This document shows, one piece after another, positions 1 through 5,525 of a DNA stretch of 6,039 nt. This DNA is from Cytophagales bacterium (GTDB lineage: Bacteria > Bacteroidota > Bacteroidia > Cytophagales > Cyclobacteriaceae): positions 1 to 6,039 of the forward strand of contig JAJCYL010000086.1 in NCBI GenBank assembly GCA_029262955.1. The letters are read 5' to 3'. The position numbers were made by a program, and so were the translations under genes. The notes under the pieces are model-generated. The model saw only the letters and a list, made by a program, of their open reading frames with translations. It searched no databases and was not told the DNA's origin. Each line of letters begins with the position of its first letter. The stretch's first letter is position 1.

Positions 1-891
1 AAAACCTTCGAGTATTTTTTGAACTTCAAAATTTCCAACGTCTATCACTAGGTTATGGATTGAGAACAATTCCACGATTGCATTTTGAAATATAGAGAAA
101 TGTCCACAAAGAATTGGTTTACCCATACTGAATAATTCGTATGAGATCATCCCGGGTGTACATACAGCCACGTCACATTTAGAGGCTACATCTATAAGCT
201 GGTTAGCAGAGATATTAACGTGTATTTCGGAGCTAGGAAAAGATGACATTAACATTTGAACAGATGTCAAATGCGGAAAGGAGGCTCCAACAACCACATG
301 TAAGGTTGGTCTGTCACGCAGCTTCTCGAATGCCTGGATAATATTCATAATATGTGCGCCGGAATCTCCACCACCCAGACAAATTAGCACCAGGTCATTA
401 TTATCACTGAACTCAACGGTCTCCTTCCTGTTAATATGTAAGAACTCTCTTCGCAGAATGGCATACTTTGGACCTAAAAATGCAAACTTACTTTTCGAAT
501 AGTTATTTAAATCAGCACCAATTAGATGATTTAAAACAGCCAAAACTTTGAAATCATTTCCCTGATCATCGATGTAGACTACATTCAATCCATTATAATA
601 TAATTTTTCATAGTAGCTATCATTGAAAGCATAACTGTCAACAACAAGAATGTCCTCTTGTGCTAAAAGGTTTGAAAGGCAATTAACTTCCCAATCTTCA
701 GAGGATTTTTCTATAAATAGAGTTTCAATTTCACATTTCGGCAAATCAAAAACCGGAAATTGTGCTTTTGTCAATACAAGAGTTACATCAAAAACAGGTG
801 AAAGAATATCTGCAAGTGCAATTGACCGATACAAATGGCCCATTCCAATCTGGGCTCCGCCTTCGGTTCTGATGAAAACTTTGGAATTCAC
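1..891 (-). CDS. PseG/SpsG-type nucleotide-sugar hydrolase, C-terminus cut by window edge
   Basis: Seen: an open frame of 297 codons runs from a GTG at 891-889 to the left edge with no stop, so the gene is 3'-truncated here. The N-terminus carries the PseG hallmark QIGMGH (residues 14-19). His19 aligns, from memory, with the catalytic His17 of Campylobacter PseG. Further family marks are VVDSY (83-87), YIDD (106-109), VLNH (119-122), the FLGPKYAILRREF stretch (138-150), LGGGD (172-176) and a GT28-like donor-binding region with D240, PG (246-247) and E252. Known: PseG removes UDP from the diacetamido-trideoxy-altrose intermediate before PEP condensation to pseudaminic acid; SpsG is the Bacillus spore-coat relative. 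The fold is that of GT-B glycosyltransferases, so a transferase role is possible. The GTG start keeps the full N-terminal motif and overlaps the aminotransferase stop by 4 bases. The real substrate is inferred only. A missing C-terminal part, possibly with an extra domain, lies outside the window. Confidence 0.88.
   Translation of the reverse strand, partial: MNSKVFIRTEGGAQIGMGHLYRSIALADILSPVFDVTLVLTKAQFPVFDLPKCEIETLFIEKSSEDWEVNCLSNLLAQEDILVVDSYAFNDSYYEKLYYNGLNVVYIDDQGNDFKVLAVLNHLIGADLNNYSKSKFAFLGPKYAILRREFLHINRKETVEFSDNNDLVLICLGGGDSGAHIMNIIQAFEKLRDRPTLHVVVGASFPHLTSVQMLMSSFPSSEIHVNISANQLIDVASKCDVAVCTPGMISYELFSMGKPILCGHFSIFQNAIVELFSIHNLVIDVGNFEVQKILEGF
888..891 (-). promoter_or_regulatory. GTGA stop-start overlap, aminotransferase to PseG-like gene
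   Basis: The aminotransferase TGA (890-888) and the GTG start of the PseG-like gene (891-889) share three bases. An AAGG lies 4 bases upstream of the GTG, a weak ribosome site. Such overlaps usually mean that the downstream gene is read by ribosomes finishing the upstream one. It also fixes the GTG as the start. Confidence 0.7.
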
Positions 892-2201
892 CTAACCTTA
901 AATAACGGCATTAATATATCCCCTTGAATTTGATTAAGGAGATCCTCCTTGCAAGTTATTTGACTCATTTTTTGAAGGTATTTGTCATATACTGATATTA
1001 GATACTCAATATCTTCTAAAGAGTGAGCATAACTTAGATTATGTGATCCTAAGCAAATAATTCCATTTTCAAACATTGTTTGCAAGAAGTAAGTTTTGGC
1101 CTCAAAACTAGACCAATTCTTACCATCCTTTATCAGAAAAAATGACCAGGTGGGAAAACCAGATACCTCAAACTGATCTTGCAAAGCATGTTGAGAGATT
1201 AATAGCTTTAATTGTTTAATCAGGAACTCACCTCTAGTTGAAATTGATTGAATTACATCCTCTTTATTCAATTTGGTGATTACAGCTTTGGCAGCAGCTA
1301 GTGATAAGGTCTCCCCTCCAAATGTGAAAGAAAAGAATATATCCTCCATCAACTTCATTATTTCCTTTCTACCAACCACAGCACTCAGCGGATAACCATT
1401 AGCCAGTCCTTTACCGAAAGTTGCCATATCAGGTATTACCGAGAAGACTGATTGAGCACCACCTATAGCATATCTAAAACCTGTAACCGTTTCATCAAAA
1501 ACCAGTAAGGCATCGTTTTCTTCACACAGCTTTTTGACATCGCTGAGATAACCGTCTTTTGGTAATTCAATATTACAAGGTTCCAAAATTACACAGGCCA
1601 CCTTGTTTTGAAAATCATTAAGAAGAGTCCTAAGAGCACTAATGTCATTATATGGAAATGAGTGAGTAAGATCTTGTGTGGACTGAGGTACTCCCAGATT
1701 TCTTGAGGTACTACCGATATACCAGTCTTGCCACCCATGATATCCACATACGAGTATGTGATCTTTTCCAGTGTATGCCCTAGACAGCCTAATTGCAGCA
1801 GCAGTTGCATCAGATCCATTCTTTCCAAACCGAACCATTTCAGCACAAGGAATTGCCTCGCAAAGCATCTCCGATACCTCAATCTCCAAAACCGAGGCCA
1901 GGGAAAAAATCGTTCCCTTTTCTAATTGGTCCTTTACAGCATTCATTATGTCCTTGTCACAATATCCCAATGTTATAGAACCAAGGGCATTGGCGAAATC
2001 AGTATACTGGTTCCCATCGACATCCCATAAATATGCCCCCTCAGCCCTTTCAGCAAAATAAGGTGATACTCCAAGGGGAAACTGAGTTATACTCTTACTA
2101 AAAGTTTGTGAACCAAGGGGTATAGTCTTGAGTGCTCTCTCCAAAAAGGCCTCTGATTTTTTGTATCTATTATTCACTTTCTTCTTTAAGTGATTTAGCA
2201 T
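888..2201 (-). CDS. Class III PLP aminotransferase, glutamate-1-semialdehyde-aminomutase-like
   Basis: A 437-residue protein of usual length for class III (fold type I) PLP enzymes. Visible motifs: an N-terminal IPLGSQTFSKS segment (27-37), VDGNQYTDF (61-69), cofactor phosphate loop KNGSDATAAAIRLSRAYTG (127-145), YHGWQDW (154-160), FDETVTGFR (235-243) whose Asp236 contacts the PLP ring nitrogen, and FGKGLANGYP (262-271) with Lys264 as the expected Schiff-base lysine; FTFGGET follows at 292-298. Similarity searches would likely label it HemL, but its phosphate loop reads NGSDA, not the NSGTEA I recall for HemL, and it sits among sugar genes, so I infer amino transfer (or a 1,2 amino shift) on a sugar intermediate rather than a tetrapyrrole role. 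Its cytosolic partners would be the SpsF-like enzyme upstream and the PseG-like enzyme downstream. The ATG at 2201 gives a 32-base overlap with the upstream gene; an in-frame GTG at 2177 (429 residues) is a credible alternative. The specific reaction is unknown. Confidence 0.9.
   Translation of the reverse strand: MLNHLKKKVNNRYKKSEAFLERALKTIPLGSQTFSKSITQFPLGVSPYFAERAEGAYLWDVDGNQYTDFANALGSITLGYCDKDIMNAVKDQLEKGTIFSLASVLEIEVSEMLCEAIPCAEMVRFGKNGSDATAAAIRLSRAYTGKDHILVCGYHGWQDWYIGSTSRNLGVPQSTQDLTHSFPYNDISALRTLLNDFQNKVACVILEPCNIELPKDGYLSDVKKLCEENDALLVFDETVTGFRYAIGGAQSVFSVIPDMATFGKGLANGYPLSAVVGRKEIMKLMEDIFFSFTFGGETLSLAAAKAVITKLNKEDVIQSISTRGEFLIKQLKLLISQHALQDQFEVSGFPTWSFFLIKDGKNWSSFEAKTYFLQTMFENGIICLGSHNLSYAHSLEDIEYLISVYDKYLQKMSQITCKEDLLNQIQGDILMPLFKVR
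2170..2201 (-). promoter_or_regulatory. 32-base overlap of SpsF-like and aminotransferase genes, start ambiguous
   Basis: The ATG at 2201 follows GAAGGA with only about 1 base of spacing, which is too close for a standard Shine-Dalgarno. The in-frame GTG at 2177-2175 is preceded by the purine-rich TTAAAGAAGAAA and would shrink the overlap to 8 bases (GTGAATAA, containing the upstream TAA). Either start gives a complete catalytic domain. Confidence 0.5.
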
Positions 2202-2931
2202 ATCCTTCGTTTCTATTGATCCTACAATTCAATTGGTTTATCTCATCATCTAAAAGATACAAATCCGCGTATTCCCTCCAACTTGAATCTATACCCAACT
2301 TCTGAACGAGTATTCTTATTACCTCAAAATCTTCTGGTTCATCCACAGTTAATCGAACATGACCGAAATCATCTGCTATGGTGTAGTTGTCAGATTCGAA
2401 CAAATTTCCCTGTTTGTAAGTGGAATTATTTATGATAAAGGGCGTTACATGTTCTCTATCACTTGTGAGTCTGGCATCCGTCCAGGTACGTATAAGTGCT
2501 TTTTTGGATATCACTTCTATGTCCTGACCATCCGGAAATTTGTGCTCAAGCACATTACTTCCATAATCCAATCTTTTCTTTATTGTGAACGCTACCACAT
2601 TATCTACCAGAATTGGATCTATTAACGGGCAATCTCCTGTGACTCTAATGAAATAACTAGCATTCAATTTCATCATTACATTGTAGTAACGATCAAGTAC
2701 ATCCTCTTCCGAGCCTCGAAAGCATTCAACTCCTTGTTCGTAGCAATGTTTTTGAATGTTATCATCCAATTTATTGGTAGTAGTAGCCACGATAATATCA
2801 CCAATGTATTTTGATTTTCTCAATCGAGAAATTAATAAGTCCAGCAAAGTCTTATCTCCAATTCTCCTCAAAACCTTACCAGGCAATCTGGTAGAACCTA
2901 TCCTTGCTTGAATAATTACAGGTACCTTCAA
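2170..2931 (-). CDS. SpsF-type cytidylyltransferase (CMP-sugar synthetase family)
   Basis: A 253-residue nucleotidyltransferase. The N-terminal nucleotide-binding signature QARIGSTRLPGKVL spans residues 8-21; then come RGSEEDVLDRYY (72-83), RVTGDCPLIDP (96-106, whose Asp100 is a likely metal/sugar ligand), FPDGQDIEV (132-140), REHVTPF (159-165) and RLTVDEPEDFEVI (193-205). These are the marks of the SpsF group, related to NeuA/KdsB enzymes that transfer CMP from CTP to the anomeric hydroxyl of 2-keto-3-deoxy acid sugars. Cytosolic activation of an acid sugar for a glycosyltransferase is the inferred role, supported by the adjacent PseG-like gene. Databases sometimes call this family 'glycosyltransferase', which its motifs do not support. 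The start is TTG at 2931-2929, overlapping the upstream TGA as TTGA; no ATG or GTG lies close upstream in frame, and this start gives the expected N-terminus (KVPVIIQAR). No clear Shine-Dalgarno precedes it, so translation probably depends on the gene upstream. The last ~20 residues show no motif. Confidence 0.9.
   Translation of the reverse strand: MKVPVIIQARIGSTRLPGKVLRRIGDKTLLDLLISRLRKSKYIGDIIVATTTNKLDDNIQKHCYEQGVECFRGSEEDVLDRYYNVMMKLNASYFIRVTGDCPLIDPILVDNVVAFTIKKRLDYGSNVLEHKFPDGQDIEVISKKALIRTWTDARLTSDREHVTPFIINNSTYKQGNLFESDNYTIADDFGHVRLTVDEPEDFEVIRILVQKLGIDSSWREYADLYLLDDEINQLNCRINRNEGYAKSLKEESE
2928..2931 (-). promoter_or_regulatory. TTGA stop-start overlap, methyltransferase to SpsF-like gene
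   Basis: The methyltransferase stop TGA (2930-2928) overlaps the TTG start (2931-2929) of the SpsF-like gene. With no ribosome site visible upstream, this overlap is the main argument for the TTG start and for coupled translation. Confidence 0.65.
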
Positions 2932-3809
2932 ATTGAACGCGAAACAGTTAATACCTGACGCCCGAGATTTAACTCTGCCAAAGACTTATAAAAGTTCAAC
3001 AACTTCTCTGATTTCCCGTACTTTTTCATCAACCTTTCAAACTCAACCCTTTTATTGTGGCAGTTTTTGCCCAATTTGGCATCTCCCACGTAAACCTCAC
3101 CGAAAAGCAGAAATAACTCTAAAGGAAATGATGCCTCCTTGTGCTCTACGTTATAGCCTGTTCCCTCTAATAAGTTTTGCAAAGTTGAACCAGAAAAATA
3201 ATTAATATGATTAGGAGGACAAAGCCACCAATTATTCAATTTATAATGTTCATTTGCTACTAATTGAAAGTCGTTGTATTCATTGGGAACATCAATCACC
3301 AACAGGCCACCTTTTGCAAGGAGCTTAGACTTAATCTCCCTAAGTGTCTTTTCAGGCTCTCTCAAATGCTCAAGAACATTGAGCAATAGTACAACATCAA
3401 ACCTCTTATCTCCCACAACACCAAAGTTTTCTATCCCTGTATGGAAAACACTTAAACCTTTCTTTTCAGCATAGTCTACTCCAGCTTTTGAAGGCTCAAT
3501 GCCTGAAACTTGAAGACCCAATTGCTCAAAATAGAGCAACGCTTGTGCGAAACCAAAGCCGATATCAAAGACCGATTTTATCTTATCCTGTCCTTTAATA
3601 TTCAAACACAATTCCCAAATATGATTATACTGTTCTCTAAAAAAGACTTGCTCTTCCTCCTGAACATCTAATGATGAGTCATTAAACTGCTTATAGTTGC
3701 TTGAGTAGAACTCATCCATATAGTATTTTTCAACTTCTTCCTGAGAAGGTATGGGATCAACTCTATGAAACCCATACTGTGGATCAACAATCATTTTATA
3801 TTTACTCAT
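2928..3809 (-). CDS. Class I SAM-dependent methyltransferase (Methyltransf_23-like)
   Basis: A 293-residue protein. The Rossmann-type SAM site shows motif I as VFDIGFGFAQALLYF (80-94), acidic Glu105 in SGIEPS (102-107) for the ribose hydroxyls, LLLNVLEHLREP (141-152) as motif II/post-motif, and GGLLVIDVPNEYND (167-180). The first ~75 residues begin with a DPQYGFHRVDPIPS-type segment (9-22) followed by a YY..EFY helix, as in many methyltransferases of O-antigen and polysaccharide loci. The C-terminal third (from about 195, WWLCPPNHINYF) is probably the substrate-binding part. No signal peptide or membrane segment is seen, so it acts in the cytosol. The acceptor (hydroxyl, amine or carbon of a sugar) cannot be told from the sequence. 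The ATG start at 3809 overlaps the stop of the dioxygenase gene as ATGA; only a weak A-rich stretch precedes it. It does not closely resemble the other methyltransferase of this operon (5526-6039), so two separate methylations are likely. Confidence 0.85.
   Translation of the reverse strand: MSKYKMIVDPQYGFHRVDPIPSQEEVEKYYMDEFYSSNYKQFNDSSLDVQEEEQVFFREQYNHIWELCLNIKGQDKIKSVFDIGFGFAQALLYFEQLGLQVSGIEPSKAGVDYAEKKGLSVFHTGIENFGVVGDKRFDVVLLLNVLEHLREPEKTLREIKSKLLAKGGLLVIDVPNEYNDFQLVANEHYKLNNWWLCPPNHINYFSGSTLQNLLEGTGYNVEHKEASFPLELFLLFGEVYVGDAKLGKNCHNKRVEFERLMKKYGKSEKLLNFYKSLAELNLGRQVLTVSRSI
3806..3809 (-). promoter_or_regulatory. ATGA stop-start overlap, dioxygenase to methyltransferase
   Basis: The ATG (3809-3807) of the methyltransferase overlaps the dioxygenase TGA (3808-3806). 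This is the classic coupled arrangement and supports co-expression of the two genes. Confidence 0.7.
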
Positions 3810-4639
3810 TTCTTTATTGGAAGTTTATAATCTATTGGATCTTCAAATTCATTTGAACGTCTCGTCATTCTTGTGAACTCATCTATTGGTGGTTGCGATT
3901 TGAAGCCGAGAAGTTCCTTCCTTTCAGCAGTAAGATTTTCGTACATACTTTTAGGCATGTTTTTGGAAAAGTCAAATGAGGGTTTTATAAACCATCTACC
4001 ATAACCCAATATTACTGCCCATCGATCACCCTCAATCAGCTTATCTGAACTACCATGCCATAAACTACCATTGAATACTAGTAAAGATCCCTGCTTGCCG
4101 GTTACTGTCAATTCATTATCATAACGTTTGCCGTCCTCGGCATATCCTTTGTTCTTATGGCTACCTGGAACAATTCTTGTTGCCCCGTTTTCCATATGAA
4201 AATCATCTAACATCCATAACGCCACAACTATTATCGGATAGTCTCCAGCTGGCAAATTACTATCAAGATGCAGTTGCTGACCCTTTGCCTTTTTATGCGG
4301 GTTTCTGGCAGATATATTAAGCAGATTATAAGGTTCAGAATTCTGATAAGATCCTTCTTTTAAAACAATATCTAGGAAAGAAATTAAAGTTTTATTGTCG
4401 AACAAGTCGTAATACGCGAGGTTTTTATTATGAAGGTTAAAAACTACTTTTTCACTGGACTTATCTTGCAGACCATGATTAGTGGAAGTCTTCCTGTCTG
4501 CATAATGGGTAGAATATTTTATATAGTCCTCTTCAAGGAGTTCCTTATAATATTCACATTTATCTGAAGAAACAAGGTCAGGGAAAACCACATATCCCTC
4601 CTGACGAAAATGATTAGCAGATTTATCTAAATTAATCAT
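3806..4639 (-). CDS. Phytanoyl-CoA dioxygenase (PhyH) family Fe(II)/2-oxoglutarate oxygenase
   Basis: A 277-residue PhyH-type double-stranded beta-helix oxygenase. The iron triad is readable: His124 and Asp126 in QLHLDS (122-127) and distal His195 in LWHGSS (193-198). Arg206 in DRWAVI follows at the position that usually salt-bridges the 2-oxoglutarate carboxylate. The family motif NGATRIVPGSHK lies at 151-162 and the N-terminal F..EGYVVFPDLVS segment at 11-24. All catalytic residues are present, so it is likely active. Known: PhyH relatives hydroxylate, halogenate, epimerise or desaturate many small molecules using O2 and 2-oxoglutarate. Inferred: oxidation of a sugar, its N-acyl group or a lipid-linked intermediate made by this operon. 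The ATG overlaps the aldo/keto reductase stop by 8 bases, and its own stop overlaps the next methyltransferase start, so it is firmly inside the transcription unit. Dependence on O2 suggests an organism that meets oxygen. The substrate is unknown. Confidence 0.88.
   Translation of the reverse strand: MINLDKSANHFRQEGYVVFPDLVSSDKCEYYKELLEEDYIKYSTHYADRKTSTNHGLQDKSSEKVVFNLHNKNLAYYDLFDNKTLISFLDIVLKEGSYQNSEPYNLLNISARNPHKKAKGQQLHLDSNLPAGDYPIIVVALWMLDDFHMENGATRIVPGSHKNKGYAEDGKRYDNELTVTGKQGSLLVFNGSLWHGSSDKLIEGDRWAVILGYGRWFIKPSFDFSKNMPKSMYENLTAERKELLGFKSQPPIDEFTRMTRRSNEFEDPIDYKLPIKK
4632..4639 (-). promoter_or_regulatory. 8-base overlap ATGATTAA, aldo/keto reductase to dioxygenase
   Basis: The dioxygenase ATG (4639-4637) lies before the TAA (4634-4632) that ends the reductase, giving an 8-base overlap. 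Only a weak TGGAA is seen upstream of the ATG, again pointing to coupled translation. Confidence 0.65.
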
Positions 4640-5525
4640 GAAAATTCCAGTTATTAGGGTTCAATACAGAAGTGTCATATGGAAACGCTGAAATACGGCT
4701 GGCTATATCAGGGATATTAAGTGGCTTATCTATTGATGCCAAGTTACTCTTTAGTTGGTCAGCTCTATCAACCCCTATGATCAATTTATCTACGAGCGGA
4801 TTGTTTAATACATAGTTTAAAGCCATTTCAGCAATTGTTATTTTGTGTTCATTGGCAATCGTATTCAAATAAGTAAGTACAGGCATCAATTGGCAAAGAT
4901 TTCCGCTTAACTCTTTAGGGTCTTTAAAAAATAGTCCTTGAAGAAAAATTGACCTAACATGTATCTCTTTATTTTGGAGTTTTAATGCTCGCATTTTCTC
5001 CCCTCTAACATTTTCATTATCAATAAGATTAAATGGAAATTGAACAAGGTCGATTGCACTTTCAGTTAAAACAATATCTAGTTCATTATTTTCATAAACC
5101 GAAACTCCCAGTTTTTGAATAGGCAATTCTGATTTCAGTTGAATTACCTTCTCTGACATGTTTTCATAGTCATGAAAAGAATGAAAGAGTAATCCATACA
5201 GTGCTTCTACTTCCAATTCTTTTACCATTTTAAAGACGGACTCAATTAAAGCGGAATCAGAACAGTCATTTGTTGTAGCAAATTTCGATATAATCTTAAA
5301 TTTTTTGGCAGGAAATGCTCTATGAAAAGATCCTATTACCTGATGAGCTGCGCCATAACCTTGTGCCGTATCCAATGTTCTAACACCACCATCATACGCT
5401 GTATGTAATATTTCAAATGCATGTTCAATAGGGGGTTGACCACGTTCGTTATTTACACCATAGTCAAACCCTAATTGGGCTGTGCCTAATGCTATCTTTT
5501 GTGAACGCTTCAATATCCTTTTCAA
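4632..5525 (-). CDS. Aldo/keto reductase of a sugar-biosynthesis type
   Basis: A 297-residue TIM-barrel aldo/keto reductase. The start segment IALGTAQLGFDYGV (11-24) is typical of the AKRs found in surface-polysaccharide and flagellar-glycan loci. The catalytic tetrad is complete: Asp52 and Tyr57 in LDTAQGYG (51-58), Lys81 in ISKF (79-82) and His115 in LLFHSF (112-117). LGVSVY (139-144), VQFPFNL (161-167), RSIFLQG (191-197) and the cofactor-binding IIGVD (249-253) follow in the usual order. Known: the family reduces carbonyls with NAD(P)H, or runs in the oxidative direction. Inferred: redox change of a keto- or aldehyde-sugar that feeds, or is made by, the aminotransferase of the same operon. 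The start is unusual: TTG at 5525 lies directly after the TAG of the preceding gene. A second in-frame TTG at 5513 has an AAAAGGA just upstream, but at only 2 bases spacing. Either choice leaves all motifs intact. Confidence 0.88.
   Translation of the reverse strand: MKRILKRSQKIALGTAQLGFDYGVNNERGQPPIEHAFEILHTAYDGGVRTLDTAQGYGAAHQVIGSFHRAFPAKKFKIISKFATTNDCSDSALIESVFKMVKELEVEALYGLLFHSFHDYENMSEKVIQLKSELPIQKLGVSVYENNELDIVLTESAIDLVQFPFNLIDNENVRGEKMRALKLQNKEIHVRSIFLQGLFFKDPKELSGNLCQLMPVLTYLNTIANEHKITIAEMALNYVLNNPLVDKLIIGVDRADQLKSNLASIDKPLNIPDIASRISAFPYDTSVLNPNNWNFHD

Noticed and set aside
650..895. Plus-strand open frame of 81 codons
   Set aside because: It lies antisense to the PseG-like gene, whose motifs are clear; the product has no recognisable domain and is Ser/Arg/Lys-rich as antisense frames often are.
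1589..2061. Open frames on both strands inside the aminotransferase gene
   Set aside because: They are out of frame or antisense to a gene with a full set of class III PLP motifs, and show no motif of their own.
888..2201. Naming the aminotransferase hemL
   Set aside because: Operon context and the NGSDA phosphate loop argue for a sugar-specific relative; the symbol would mislead.
2359..2625. Plus-strand open frame of 88 codons
   Set aside because: Antisense to the SpsF-like gene; no domain, no ribosome site and no context for a convergent gene.
2170..2931. Naming the cytidylyltransferase neuA or pseF
   Set aside because: The motifs fit the SpsF group better, and the sugar substrate is not known.
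2933..3474. Two plus-strand open frames opposite the second methyltransferase
   Set aside because: Both are antisense to well-conserved SAM-binding motifs and have no family features.
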